Shown here: one piece after another, positions 1-7,621 of the stretch | Layout of the letters: every line of letters starts with the position of its first letter | Position numbering within the stretch: position 1 is the first letter of the stretch | Source of the DNA: a virus | Strand: one strand, 5' to 3' | IMG/VR virus record: IMGVR_UViG_3300044691_000085 | Coordinates: 1 to 43,663 of that record | Length of the DNA stretch: 43,663 nucleotides | Notes under the pieces: model-generated | What the model was told of the DNA's origin: nothing | Seen by the model: the letters and a program-made list of their open reading frames with translations, nothing else | Databases searched by the model: none | Made by a program: the position numbers and the translations under genes

Positions 1-7
1 GCGAACT

Positions 8-128
8 GGACGGCGAGTGCCGCCGAATGCCAGAATGCGGTGCGCCGCTGGCATCGATCTCGTTTTCGTCCAGTTCGCGGTTCATCGCTTCGTCTCCCCG
101 CCGTCCCGTGGTTTGAACGCATGCAGCC
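8..128. repeat. Terminal direct repeat, left copy
   Basis: These 121 bases are identical to 43543-43663. They cover the end of the Lar/DUF551 gene and the first codons of the gene that begins at 43620, so they are coding sequence and not an intergenic end structure. This fits the overlap left when a circular or circularly permuted molecule is assembled. Bases 1-7 do not match the sequence before the right copy. Bases 1-12 are instead the reverse complement of 67-78, which suggests a small end artefact. Confidence 0.9.
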
Positions 129-1212
129 GTGGCGCCGGATTTGTGCTGATATCTTCGTTCGCAACTACGCTCCCGCCGTCCTGTGGCTTGAGGGCGCGGG
201 GACCATCCGGCTTCGGCATCCAATGTGTACAATCAGATTGATTTTTCGGAACGCATTCGTCCCCCTCACAGCGCCAGCCATCGCCTTCGTCATCCCAATA
301 ACCGATGCCAACGCCCGCATGTTTCCACCAAAGCAATATCTCGCCGTGGTTATGCGCCGTCTCGATTGGCTGCCATTCCCTCACTACTGGCGCCTCGGGG
401 ATCGATCCTTGCGCGCGTCGATAATCGTTCTCCTGACCACATGATGGGGTGGAATCGATGGTTGGCGCCTCGGGGATCGGGGATGGGGAGGCGGCAGTAT
501 CGGGCTTTAACGCCGGAACGTCAGTCCATTTGGAAACGAACCAACCTGTCACATAATCCGGATCACCCCATGAATGCCCCTCGCGGGTCAGGCCGTGGTC
601 CACATCCACCCCGTACCAGACACCGCCCTGCCACTTCGCGAGCCATCGGGAGTTGTCCTCATGACAGTATAGGAGAATAAACCGATCTGTCGGCGCGCTA
701 TCGATCGATCGCCACGCTACCGGCTCCGCTTCCCGTGGCGCATTCAGATATCTCAACATGTCCGATGCATTATCGAAACTGGCTTCCGGAGGGGCGGCGT
801 CGGCGCGTTTGATTTCGTCCGCGAACGCTTCCCGTGGTTGGGGAAGGGCGTAGAGGGGCTTGGTGAACTCGCCTTCCTCCCACGCCATCGCGTCGATGAA
901 GCCGCGATCATTCGCTGTGTCGCTGCCGGGCATTACCCAAGCGAAAGGCTTTTGCCTCACCCCGGCATTCCCCGCTGGCGCGGAGAGGCGGCGATTCCAC
1001 GCCTCGCACACTTGATCTTTCGAATGCCACCAGCAGGTTTGGCAGCCGCAAGAATCGCAGCGGATGATAAAACCTTCATTCCCACTTTCGCCCGGATACA
1101 CTTGCCCAGCGAAGCAGCACGGATCAGAACTGATGCGCTGATAATTTAGCCCGCAAAACGGGCACGGCTTCAACTCGCCGATCGGATCTGCTGCGGCTTT
1201 GATGGGGGTCAT
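82..1212 (-). CDS. Lar-type zinc-ribbon and double DUF551 accessory protein
   Basis: 376 aa mosaic protein. Residues about 14-75 match the Lar restriction-alleviation family: a CPFCG knuckle near residue 17, a CDSCG knuckle near residue 52 and the closing 'EAWNRR'. A second module (about 85-125) ends in 'KPLYALPQP', a signature of modular phage accessory proteins. Two DUF551-like modules follow (about 167-235 and 280-340), each opening with 'WRSIDSAP' or 'WQPIETA' and closing on a Trp-rich segment. Lar proteins of Rac and other phages modulate type I restriction; whether this one does is inference. It is the last gene before the contig joint and couples by ATGA to the gene starting at 43620. 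Confidence 0.75.
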   Translation of the reverse strand: MTPIKAAADPIGELKPCPFCGLNYQRISSDPCCFAGQVYPGESGNEGFIIRCDSCGCQTCWWHSKDQVCEAWNRRLSAPAGNAGVRQKPFAWVMPGSDTANDRGFIDAMAWEEGEFTKPLYALPQPREAFADEIKRADAAPPEASFDNASDMLRYLNAPREAEPVAWRSIDSAPTDRFILLYCHEDNSRWLAKWQGGVWYGVDVDHGLTREGHSWGDPDYVTGWFVSKWTDVPALKPDTAASPSPIPEAPTIDSTPSCGQENDYRRAQGSIPEAPVVREWQPIETAHNHGEILLWWKHAGVGIGYWDDEGDGWRCEGDECVPKNQSDCTHWMPKPDGPRALKPQDGGSVVANEDISTNPAPRLHAFKPRDGGETKR

Positions 1213-1215
1213 GGC

Positions 1216-1359
1216 TCAGTCCTCGACTTCAACGTCTGTTTCGGTGAAGGTGTCGCACGGCGCGCAGTACCAGCCGCCGAACTTGCTCGGGGCTTCCTCG
1301 TCAGGATCAGCCGCGACCCATTTGCATGATTTTCCGCAGACTGCACAGGATACGCTCAT
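1216..1359 (-). CDS. Small zinc-finger-like protein
   Basis: 47 aa. The start at 1359 is chosen because its ATG overlaps the upstream stop as ATGA; a longer in-frame version exists but reads as low-complexity basic sequence. Two CxxC knuckles (CAVC and CAPC) separated by about 26 residues suggest one structural zinc site. The C-terminus is acidic (TDVEVED). Function is unknown. It belongs to the tightly overlapping leftward early operon. Confidence 0.6.
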   Translation of the reverse strand: MSVSCAVCGKSCKWVAADPDEEAPSKFGGWYCAPCDTFTETDVEVED

Positions 1360-1787
1360 ACCGCCCCCTTGGGCTGGAGAACGGCGCGGGCGATCTGATG
1401 CATTTTGTACTCTCGCTGATGCGAGGGCGCAGGAGCGGCCCAACCAGGAGCGTTCACATATAAATCAGAAATCTCCCGCAGCGCCTTCTCCAGTTCCTCG
1501 ATGCGATCGGCGCGCCTATCGTTCTCAACTTCCGCATTGTGGACTGATAGCCGGCTTGTATCGAGTTGGAAGGTCAGTTCCTCCACATGGGCCGTGAGGA
1601 TGGCGTGGGCGGTGGCGTGTGCTTCCAACAACTTCATGAGATCAGGTTGCACAGTGAGCGCGAATGCGCCGCCGGTAACGTCTGTGACCGTGCAGTAGTC
1701 GGGACCGTCCGCGTATTGCAGCGGAAGGTTTCCGAGCATGCAGAGTGTGTCCGTGATGGGCTGACACTGTGGGGCTGGGGCGGTCAT
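1356..1787 (-). CDS. Hypothetical early protein with coiled coil
   Basis: 143 aa, no family recognised. Residues about 48-105 form a heptad-rich helix containing 'RADRIEELEKALREI', likely a coiled coil and hence oligomeric. The C-terminal part, with 'REYKMHQIARAVLQP', resembles the end of many small phage proteins. It overlaps both neighbours by 4 bases, so translation is probably coupled. Confidence 0.6.
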   Translation of the reverse strand: MTAPAPQCQPITDTLCMLGNLPLQYADGPDYCTVTDVTGGAFALTVQPDLMKLLEAHATAHAILTAHVEELTFQLDTSRLSVHNAEVENDRRADRIEELEKALREISDLYVNAPGWAAPAPSHQREYKMHQIARAVLQPKGAV

Positions 1788-2080
1788 ACGTTTTCCTTCG
1801 CGCGCTCCATCGCCTCAACCTTGTCCATGTCGGTTTCGAAAAACGACATGCGGTCATTCGATGACCATACGACGAGCGCGTGCTTAATGCGCTTACAGGC
1901 GGGACCGCCGATCTCACATTCAACGGCCTCGCGGATATGCTTTTCGGCGCCATCGCGGCTGTAATCGCAGCCGATAAACATGCCAGCAATATTGTTGATG
2001 AAGTTGTGCACGTTCTCGCCAGGAGCAAGAAGGCTTATTGCCTCGTCTGCGGTTAGAGTTATTTTGTCGTCCGATGACAT
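1784..2080 (-). CDS. Hypothetical early protein
   Basis: 98 aa, acidic at the N-terminus (MSSDDKITL) and with a predicted helical core. There are scattered Cys residues (GCDYS, VECEIGGPACKRI) but no regular zinc motif. No family recognised. It sits in the leftward early operon with an ATGA overlap to the following gene and a 25-base gap upstream. Confidence 0.6.
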   Translation of the reverse strand: MSSDDKITLTADEAISLLAPGENVHNFINNIAGMFIGCDYSRDGAEKHIREAVECEIGGPACKRIKHALVVWSSNDRMSFFETDMDKVEAMERAKENV

Positions 2081-2105
2081 CTGATAAATCCCTTCATTTG
2101 CTGCG

Positions 2106-2399
2106 TTATTTTGCCGGAGCCCAGAGCAGACCCTTCATCACCGACGATGCCGGCACTTGCGGGAGCCGATGCATCGCGGCATAGCAAGCGCAGATGCGAT
2201 CAAAGTCGTCTTCCGTTCTGCGATGAAGGCAATAGAAAGCGCTCTCGCCGTCAAATTCCATCATGCGGCGCTGGTAGTTATCGCCGATGTTCTGCGGATC
2301 GCTGGTGCGATGCGCACATTCAGGGCAGGCCTTTCGCCATCCCAACCCATCGGTGTGGGGCTTGATGTCGTGGCCCTCAATGTCTGGAAATACCCTCAT
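2106..2399 (-). CDS. Hypothetical Cys/His-containing early protein
   Basis: 97 aa. The start at 2399 is preferred because its ATG overlaps the stop of the small membrane gene upstream as ATGA; the longer open frame (to 2618) reads through that gene out of frame. It contains CPECAH and later CLHR and CACY, spaced as possible zinc ligands. Function unknown. Confidence 0.6.
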   Translation of the reverse strand: MRVFPDIEGHDIKPHTDGLGWRKACPECAHRTSDPQNIGDNYQRRMMEFDGESAFYCLHRRTEDDFDRICACYAAMHRLPQVPASSVMKGLLWAPAK

Positions 2400-2563
2400 C
2401 CGAACACCCGCTTGATAATCATCCCAAACGCACAGCAGAGAACGACTATCGCAAATACGCTCTCCAACAGCCCGTAGTGATACGCGCCAAATAGAAGTGC
2501 TGCGGTTAGAAGGGTCGCGTTGAATTGCCAGAGGCGGGTCGGGCCTATCCGGTTCTCGCCCAT
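2396..2563 (-). CDS. Small single-pass membrane protein
   Basis: 55 aa. A basic N-terminus (MGENRIGPTR) is followed by a hydrophobic helix at about residues 17-45, including 'LLTAALLFGAYHYG' and 'VFAIVVLCC', then a basic tail (IIKRVFG). This is a typical N-in/C-in hairpin or single-pass phage membrane peptide. The start overlaps the stop of the mini-TnpB gene (TAATG) and its stop overlaps the next start (ATGA), which supports real translation. Confidence 0.6.
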   Translation of the reverse strand: MGENRIGPTRLWQFNATLLTAALLFGAYHYGLLESVFAIVVLCCAFGMIIKRVFG

Positions 2564-2775
2564 TATGCGATCCTCCGGCTGTCTTCAACAAGACGCGGGG
2601 CACTCCGCGCGAGAGCAAGAATGTTCATGGCCGCGTTCACGTCGCGGTCGTGACTTGCGCCACAAGATGAACAATCTACGGCCCAGTTCCATACCTGGTT
2701 GACGGCATAAGCATGGGCCGCCAGCGCCTTGTTAGCGCGCCGATCCTTGATGCGATATTTGAAGGCTCTAATCAT
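2563..2775 (-). CDS. Miniature TnpB/OrfB-like protein (internally deleted)
   Basis: 70 aa, against about 350-400 for intact TnpB. Residues 1-34 match the N-terminal helical start of IS200/IS605 OrfB proteins (MIRAFKYRIKD ... VNQVWNWAV). They are joined directly to the C-terminal part: one zinc-ribbon knuckle (CSSCGA) and the last RuvC motif HDRDVNAAMNIL with its catalytic Asp. The central RuvC segments and the first CxxC are absent, so DNA cleavage is not expected. The frame is intact and coupled to both neighbours, so it may be a maintained short gene, not debris. No transposon ends or tnpA were seen. Confidence 0.7.
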   Translation of the reverse strand: MIRAFKYRIKDRRANKALAAHAYAVNQVWNWAVDCSSCGASHDRDVNAAMNILALARSAPRLVEDSRRIA

Positions 2776-2777
2776 GT

Positions 2778-2894
2778 TCAAAACCCCGGCCCAAAGAACG
2801 TCAGCACAACCAACCCGCCCATCATGAATATAAACGCCCACATTTTTATAGTGCCGTCGCGCTTGACTCTGCGCCTGATCTCTTCGGGGGTCAT
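2778..2894 (-). CDS. Small membrane peptide
   Basis: 38 aa. A charged head (MTPEEIRRRVKRDGT) precedes one hydrophobic helix of about 19 residues ending 'LVVLTFFGPGF'. The start overlaps the stop of the upstream gene by 4 bases (ATGA). It is common for phage early operons to carry such peptides; role unknown. Confidence 0.55.
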   Translation of the reverse strand: MTPEEIRRRVKRDGTIKMWAFIFMMGGLVVLTFFGPGF

Positions 2895-3145
2895 CGTTCT
2901 GGGTCCGCTACAAATTCGATCACGCCAAGCCTGCCCATGATGCGCCCAAGTTGTCCGCAGCCGCGCTGATCCCAGTCACCGCGACATGCGATGTCCTGTT
3001 TCGCTATCGAGGCCTTATGGCAGACGAAATGACAATCCTTGCGCGTTATCTCTCGGATGATTTCCGAGCGGCGTTCGTTGCTCACGATCTTGTCCGGACC
3101 GTACAGGCATTGGTCACATCGCTTGTCCATTACCTTGAATGTCAT
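2891..3145 (-). CDS. Cys-rich hypothetical early protein
   Basis: 84 aa. The start at 3145 gives an ATGA overlap with the HNH gene upstream; the frame extends further but only as a shadow of that gene. Four Cys (CDQC near residue 10, then FVCH and ACRG) and a His suggest a structural zinc site. The pattern KRCDQCL...CHK...CRGD is one I associate with small phage proteins of Rhizobiales. No function known. Confidence 0.65.
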   Translation of the reverse strand: MTFKVMDKRCDQCLYGPDKIVSNERRSEIIREITRKDCHFVCHKASIAKQDIACRGDWDQRGCGQLGRIMGRLGVIEFVADPER

Positions 3146-3501
3146 CGTTCGCGCTCCGCATTTACGATTGATCCGTCGAAGCGGCGCCAGGATCGGATGG
3201 TGCGAGGTTTCTTGATTCCGAGATGGCGCTTTCGGATACGATCGTTCTTGGCCCGAGTTGCTAAATCCTGTTTCGTCTTGACCTTGTGAGGCGCAATCAA
3301 TGCTGGCGCGAAGTTGCTCTCGCGATGTTCGCCGCCGTTGCAGAGCGCCAGAATGTGTTCTAGTTCCCACGCGTCGCTTGCGAGGATCTTCCGTTTCGAC
3401 AGGTAGCAGCTGCCGTCATATCGATTGAAAACGCGCAGGCGGATATAACCCGGCACCTTGGCGTCGTCGGTCTTGCCGATCCATTCTGCGGTGCTACGCA
3501 T
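3142..3501 (-). CDS. HNH endonuclease
   Basis: 119 aa. The HNH fold is visible in the middle: 'ELEHILALCNGGEH' followed by 'NFAPALIAPHKVK', giving the E-H, N and H residues of the metal site. The C-terminal part is basic (NDRIRKRHLGIKKPR) and should bind DNA. The start at 3501 lies 8 bases inside the end of the upstream gene. It may be a free-standing homing nuclease or a general phage HNH enzyme; its position in the early operon, away from terminase, argues against a packaging role. Confidence 0.75.
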   Translation of the reverse strand: MRSTAEWIGKTDDAKVPGYIRLRVFNRYDGSCYLSKRKILASDAWELEHILALCNGGEHRESNFAPALIAPHKVKTKQDLATRAKNDRIRKRHLGIKKPRTIRSWRRFDGSIVNAERER

Positions 3502-3970
3502 GTTCAAGGGCTCTCTTTTTGCTGTGCAGGGCGACGGTGAGAGCTTCGTCAATCGAGAAACCAATCTTTATGCGCCCATAAACCTGCTCATAGGTCAGCT
3601 TCGTGCCGCTCAGATCGACAGCTTCCGCCAAAGACATTTCCCGACCGGCGTAGGAGACCATGCGGTTAATGCTTCTATTCCGCTGTTGCGTTTTGCGAGC
3701 CGCCCAAATGCAATTGCCAGGCTCGTAATTGCCGTCATTATTTTTTCGCTCGATGGAAAACCCAGAACCGGGTCTTTCCTTCATATCTGCGAGAAAATTA
3801 TCAAACGAATTGGCCCATCGCTCACAAACGGAAATGCCTCGGGCGCCATATCTCGGATATTTGGGGTTATTCGGGTTGGTGCAGCGTTGTTTCATGCCAG
3901 TCCAAGCGCGATGCTCTGGACTGCGATTTCCAACCATCGAATGACCATGACGAACTATCCCTCCCACCAT
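3494..3970 (-). CDS. HNH/homing-endonuclease-like protein
   Basis: 158 aa. It has the conserved core of a widespread phage family: 'RAWTGMKQRC', 'YGARGISVCERW', 'FLADM' and 'DGNYEPGNCIWA'. The same core occurs in the rightward gene at 27980-28504, so the window holds two members. The C-terminal ~50 residues ('MSLAEAVDLSG' to 'FSIDEALTVAL') look like a small helical DNA-binding domain. ATG at 3970 is chosen in a GTGATG context; GTG at 3973 is an alternative that adds one residue. Confidence 0.7.
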   Translation of the reverse strand: MVGGIVRHGHSMVGNRSPEHRAWTGMKQRCTNPNNPKYPRYGARGISVCERWANSFDNFLADMKERPGSGFSIERKNNDGNYEPGNCIWAARKTQQRNRSINRMVSYAGREMSLAEAVDLSGTKLTYEQVYGRIKIGFSIDEALTVALHSKKRALEHA

Positions 3971-4491
3971 CACGCGCGCTCCATAGCAAGCCAGCCCTGG
4001 AATTGTTCATCCAGTTGATGCCAGAGGACGCGGGCCTTATGATTGGCCGCAAGTTCAACGCGAGAATTGACGCCGCACAAATGGCGCACAGCCTGCGCCG
4101 CAAGTGTCTCATCGCTGGCGTCATAGCCGTGCATTTCGCAAAGGAAGACGCGGAAGGTCGGCTCCGCACATCGAATGCCGGCTTGCGCCGCAGGCTGCAA
4201 ATCACGCCAGTCGCGCTTCCCCCGAGCCGACTTGGGATCTTGCTCGGGGGCGGGGGCGACGGAGGTTTTGTTCTCCTTTGCTGGCCGTTGAACGGGTGTT
4301 TCGTCGTCGCCAATTTCAACCAAAACCATCGCGTAGCGCGTGCCCATCTTTGCGGACGTGAAGCGCCGGTCCATATCGATTTCTTGAACCGTGAAGGTCA
4401 CGCGCCAATCTCCGGACTGCTTTTGAGAAAGGGCATCCTTCTTCGCTTCAAGCGATATGGCGAGGTTGCGGGCGTTATCGGCGATGGTCAT
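3970..4491 (-). CDS. Recombination-associated hypothetical protein
   Basis: 173 aa directly downstream of the Rad52-type annealase and coupled to it (TGATG). The N-terminal half contains 'DWRVTFTVQEIDM' and 'MGTRYAMVLVEIGDDE', a small beta-rich domain that I associate with annealase operons of alphaproteobacterial phages. A charged, Pro-rich linker follows, then a helical C-terminal domain. A role as partner in single-strand annealing is inferred from position only. GTG at 4494 is an alternative start. Confidence 0.6.
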   Translation of the reverse strand: MTIADNARNLAISLEAKKDALSQKQSGDWRVTFTVQEIDMDRRFTSAKMGTRYAMVLVEIGDDETPVQRPAKENKTSVAPAPEQDPKSARGKRDWRDLQPAAQAGIRCAEPTFRVFLCEMHGYDASDETLAAQAVRHLCGVNSRVELAANHKARVLWHQLDEQFQGWLAMERA

Positions 4492-5165
4492 CACGCGGCT
4501 TTCTTGGTGAGCGCGGCCTTCTTATCCATCACGGCCACCTTGAGCGTTTCGACCTGAGACGGCTCCAACTCGAACTTGCGGCGAGCCTCTTTCTGAGCGG
4601 GCGAGTTCCACCAAACAAGAAGCTGCTCAGCGTCGGCGTATTCGGCGATGGCCTCGCGGCATTCCACCATGAAGGCGTTGCGCTCGATCAGGGTTACGGC
4701 CGGCGGGGCGTCGTCGCCAACGCTTGCTTGCGTCTTGTCGTACAGCGCCAGCCCGAACGGATTGCCGAACGTCATGAACGCGCGCTTCATCGCGTCGGTT
4801 TCGGCTTCTTTGATCGCGCTCTCATGGGCTTGGCCCAGATCGCGATCGATCCCGTGACCGGCGCCGCAGCCTTCTCGCGCCACGCCGTCAACAATGACGC
4901 GGGCCTTGCAGAGATACGTTACTCCCCAACCGTCGTATCCGGCGAAGTTGTCCTTGACGCCGATCTTGCGCTCCTTCTCGGAAACGCACCGAATATCCAG
5001 GGTCTCACGGGTCCAGTTGTCGAAACCGAAAATTCGGTTCGCTTCCGCGATGACATGCCAGCCCTCGATATAACTGACCTTGCTCCGGCCCTGTTCGCGC
5101 GACTTGACGGCGCTTGGGGAAAGCTTGGCGGCGAGGGCGGCTTTTGCTTCGTCTGTAAAGCTCAC
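4491..5165 (-). CDS. Rad52/Rad22-family single-strand annealing protein
   Basis: 224 aa. The first ~140 residues match the Rad52/22 family: 'VSYIEGWHVIAEANRIFG', 'WTRETLDI', a long beta segment, 'GCGAGHG', then 'AIKEAETDAMKRAFMTFGN' and 'FGLALYD', the typical end of the annealase core. Such proteins form rings and anneal complementary single strands during phage recombination and replication. The C-terminal 80 residues are helical with 'WWNSPAQKEARRKF'. ATGA overlap joins it to the upstream gene. The family call is secure; no cognate exonuclease was recognised next to it. Confidence 0.88.
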   Translation of the reverse strand: MSFTDEAKAALAAKLSPSAVKSREQGRSKVSYIEGWHVIAEANRIFGFDNWTRETLDIRCVSEKERKIGVKDNFAGYDGWGVTYLCKARVIVDGVAREGCGAGHGIDRDLGQAHESAIKEAETDAMKRAFMTFGNPFGLALYDKTQASVGDDAPPAVTLIERNAFMVECREAIAEYADAEQLLVWWNSPAQKEARRKFELEPSQVETLKVAVMDKKAALTKKAA

Positions 5166-5389
5166 AACGCGCTCTCCAACGGCTTCGCTTCGTAAACGAA
5201 CTCGGCGGCGATGATCTTAGCGAGCGCGGTTTCGAGAACCTTGCGCGTCGCTGCCAACTCATCCTGCGCCACAGTTTGAAAATCAGCTCGGCATGGCAAC
5301 ATGCGAGCATGACGCGCGGCCATTTCGGCGCCAGCTTCGATGAATTGCAGATGTGAAGAGACGTTTGCGCGCCAGTCTGATAGGGTCAT
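5162..5389 (-). CDS. Hypothetical early protein
   Basis: 75 aa, mostly helical, no recognised family. It is coupled by ATGA to both the Rad52 gene downstream and the gene upstream, so it probably forms part of the recombination cluster. Confidence 0.55.
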   Translation of the reverse strand: MTLSDWRANVSSHLQFIEAGAEMAARHARMLPCRADFQTVAQDELAATRKVLETALAKIIAAEFVYEAKPLESAL

Positions 5390-5625
5390 AGCCGTTGCTC
5401 CTCGAATACCGACAACTCATGCTCACGAACCTGCATCTTGAAGGCCGAAGCTGTTTCGGCGATCAGGAGGCGAAGAGACTGTTCTGCCGGCGTCGTCAGT
5501 CGGCCGGATGCCGCGATGGACTCGCAATGCCCGATCAACGCGGCCACGGCATATCGTTGGGTCGCGGTCGGCATGAGCGCGTCAACGCGCTGGCGGTCCA
5601 TATCCAATTCAGACATTGCGCTCAT
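5386..5625 (-). CDS. Hypothetical early protein
   Basis: 79 aa, helical and acidic. The start at 5625 is favoured over the in-frame ATG at 5637 because it makes an ATGA overlap with the upstream stop. No family recognised. Confidence 0.55.
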   Translation of the reverse strand: MSAMSELDMDRQRVDALMPTATQRYAVAALIGHCESIAASGRLTTPAEQSLRLLIAETASAFKMQVREHELSVFEEQRL

Positions 5626-5906
5626 GGTTGCACCCATTTGCAGATCGGGATTTGCACGGAGCAGATAGCCTCAACCATTGCGCGGCCTTTTTCGGTGATC
5701 GTGTATTGCGATGATCGCGCGTCGGCAGGAGTTTCTTGCCAAATGTGATCCGGGATGATTTTTTCGATCAACCCTTCCTCGGCGAAGTGCTCAAACGTCT
5801 GGCTAACAGCCTCCGAGCGAGCGTGGTTGCTGTTTAACTGCGCATCGCGATAGTCAGCGACAATCGCGTAGACATGCAGTAGAATGTTGATGTTGAGCGG
5901 TGACAT
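5622..5906 (-). CDS. Winged-helix-like hypothetical protein
   Basis: 94 aa. The segment 'EHFAEEGLIEKIIPD' followed by 'SQYTITEKGRAMVEAI' has the helix plus beta-wing pattern of small winged-helix domains of the MarR/PadR sort ('YxxTxKGr'). The DNA-binding role is inferred from this pattern only. Confidence 0.5.
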   Translation of the reverse strand: MSPLNINILLHVYAIVADYRDAQLNSNHARSEAVSQTFEHFAEEGLIEKIIPDHIWQETPADARSSQYTITEKGRAMVEAICSVQIPICKWVQP

Positions 5907-6166
5907 CAGTAAATTTCCCCATCGCCGTTCTCAGCGCTGAATTGATTGTGGTCGAACTCGTCATCGGTAAGCTTCCGGACCTTGCGCGGAGCCTTGCACA
6001 TCGCGTCCCACTTTTCGCGCGTCGGGCATTTGTCGAAGCCGTAGACCTTGCCGAAGCTCTCGCAATAACTGGTGTAGAAGTCGAAGCTCGCAGGCGGTGA
6101 GGCGATCTCCGCTGTTGCCTGAACGATAGGCGACGAGACTTGCGCGGTGTTGCGGTGAAACGTCAT
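5906..6166 (-). CDS. Hypothetical early protein
   Basis: 86 aa. The ATG at 6166 follows a clear AGGAAG ribosome-binding site; the longer frame would need a TTG at 6199. Aromatic-rich N-terminal half (SFDFYTSYCESFGKVYGF) and charged C-terminus. No family recognised. Confidence 0.55.
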   Translation of the reverse strand: MTFHRNTAQVSSPIVQATAEIASPPASFDFYTSYCESFGKVYGFDKCPTREKWDAMCKAPRKVRKLTDDEFDHNQFSAENGDGEIY

Positions 6167-6195
6167 CTCGTCTTCCTGGCCTGCTTGTCGGGGGT

Positions 6196-6648
6196 TCAAA
6201 CTGCTGAGACTTTTCCAGCGACAAAATCGCGAATGCGTTTGGCGACGAAGCGCTCGCCAGCAGCTCCCGTGGTTTTATTGTCCGGGTATTGTTCAGCGGA
6301 AAAAAGCCAGAGGGCCTCTGATTTTTCGACGCCGAAGAATTTCGCCACGGCGGGAAATTCCTTTGACCCGTCAAATTTCGGGATTAGATGAAAGCCGCCC
6401 ATCCATGATGGTTTATAGGTGTAGGTGAGGCCGCTGCGGGCGAATGCCCCAGAGATGCATGCCAGCCCGACTGCACAGGCCGTGGTGCCGCAATCCACCT
6501 TGATTTCATCCTCTTTCGTATTCCACTGCCTATTCCATGAATCGCCAGACGGCGAAGCCCATGTACCCAAGTCGAATTTCACGCCCTTCTTGTTCTTCGC
6601 GTCCGCTTCAAGAAGATCGGCCAGCTTCAACAATCTGCGCTTGTTCAT
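6196..6648 (-). CDS. Hypothetical phage protein
   Basis: 150 aa. It contains 'VDCGTTACAVGLACIS', a Cys-rich stretch that recurs in a conserved uncharacterised phage family, then 'FGVEKSEALWLFSAEQYP'. The N-terminus is a basic helix (MNKRRLLKLADLLEADAK). No function known. Confidence 0.6.
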   Translation of the reverse strand: MNKRRLLKLADLLEADAKNKKGVKFDLGTWASPSGDSWNRQWNTKEDEIKVDCGTTACAVGLACISGAFARSGLTYTYKPSWMGGFHLIPKFDGSKEFPAVAKFFGVEKSEALWLFSAEQYPDNKTTGAAGERFVAKRIRDFVAGKVSAV

Positions 6649-6684
6649 TTGTTTTCGTCCTGCCTGCTTGTCTGTTGAGGGGGA

Positions 6685-7371
6685 TCAGCCAATCGTCTCT
6701 TCGGTCTTGATTGCGCGTTCCAGGAATGGCATCGCTCCCTGCAATCGGTCGGGCCGGTTGGCCTCGAACGTCGCGTATGAAAATCCCATTGGTGTGGCGC
6801 TGCGAAAGTTGGCGCGCTCGTCACCGGGCGGGGCCTTGTGGATTCGGTCGTCAGGCTCACCAAGCCACGGGGCGGGGCAGGGGTTCGGCATCACGAATCC
6901 GCCGCCGCTCCAGATGCAGGTTTTCTTGGTGTAATTGTCGTCAGCGCAGCGCGCCGCATATTGCCAAGGGTGGAAATAGTGATCGGGCTTGCCGATGTGC
7001 GGGACGCTCGACAAAAATCCGACGGAATTTTCCAGCATGTAAGGGATGCGCGCCCACTCGAAACACTGGCGAGCCGCTTCGAACATTTCGAGGGCATCGC
7101 GAAGCAGGTAGCCACGCTTCTTTGCAAAGTCCCGCGCGCCAGAGCCCGCTACATCAGTGCAGGGCGTGAAGGCGGCGCCGAAGATCGGACGATAACCGGC
7201 GGGCAGCGTATAGGAGCGAACATCGCCCCAGACGTAATGAACTTTGCCTTCAACGCGATCCTGCCGGATGCTGTGCTGTGTATCGACGCAAAAGCATTCG
7301 ATACCAGCCTCAGCCCATGGCCTAGCCATGTTGCCGGTCAGACTGCACATGAAGATTGCCGCGTCGATCAT
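6685..7371 (-). CDS. DNA cytosine methyltransferase-like protein
   Basis: 228 aa. It matches the short phage cytosine methyltransferase-like family: a cofactor-side start (FMCSLTGNMARPWAEAG), the catalytic-loop-like 'FTPCTDVAGSGAR' with a Pro-Cys pair near residue 70, 'MLENSVGFLSS' in place of the ENV motif, and 'KKTCIWSGG'. Such enzymes may protect phage DNA from host restriction or modify it, but target and activity are inferred. ATG at 7371 is chosen (TGATG with the upstream gene); GTG at 7377 is also possible. Second gene from the repressible leftward promoter. Confidence 0.72.
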   Translation of the reverse strand: MIDAAIFMCSLTGNMARPWAEAGIECFCVDTQHSIRQDRVEGKVHYVWGDVRSYTLPAGYRPIFGAAFTPCTDVAGSGARDFAKKRGYLLRDALEMFEAARQCFEWARIPYMLENSVGFLSSVPHIGKPDHYFHPWQYAARCADDNYTKKTCIWSGGGFVMPNPCPAPWLGEPDDRIHKAPPGDERANFRSATPMGFSYATFEANRPDRLQGAMPFLERAIKTEETIG

Positions 7372-7571
7372 CAGCACACCTGATCCGGATCAACGCCAGC
7401 GCGGATCAGCATCCCGCTCAAATCTTCGCCGAGCGTCAGCGGGCCGATTGTTGCGATACCGCCTTCGGCGCGCACCTTGGCGGCAAACCGCTCGGCCTTT
7501 TCCTCGTGAAGATGAAAACTGCGCGGCGCTTCCTCGTCCGGCATTCTGATCGTTACTGTCTTGCGTGCCAT
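7371..7571 (-). CDS. Hypothetical first gene of the leftward operon
   Basis: 66 aa, basic N-terminus (MARKTVTIRMPDEE), no recognised family. A ribosome-binding site of GGGAG type lies ahead of the start. As the promoter-proximal gene of the operon controlled by the operators at 7624-7673 it is expected to be made early. Function unknown; a role in the lysis/lysogeny decision is only positional speculation. Confidence 0.6.
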   Translation of the reverse strand: MARKTVTIRMPDEEAPRSFHLHEEKAERFAAKVRAEGGIATIGPLTLGEDLSGMLIRAGVDPDQVC

Positions 7572-7621
7572 CTATCCGTCTCCCCGTTCAGGCCGCCTGA
7601 TGTCGGCGGCTGACGAGAGCA

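Noticed and set aside
2563-2894. Complete IS200/IS605 element around the TnpB-like frame
   Set aside because: No tnpA, no subterminal hairpins and no target motif were visible, and neighbouring genes overlap the frame directly. Only the shortened TnpB-like gene is called.
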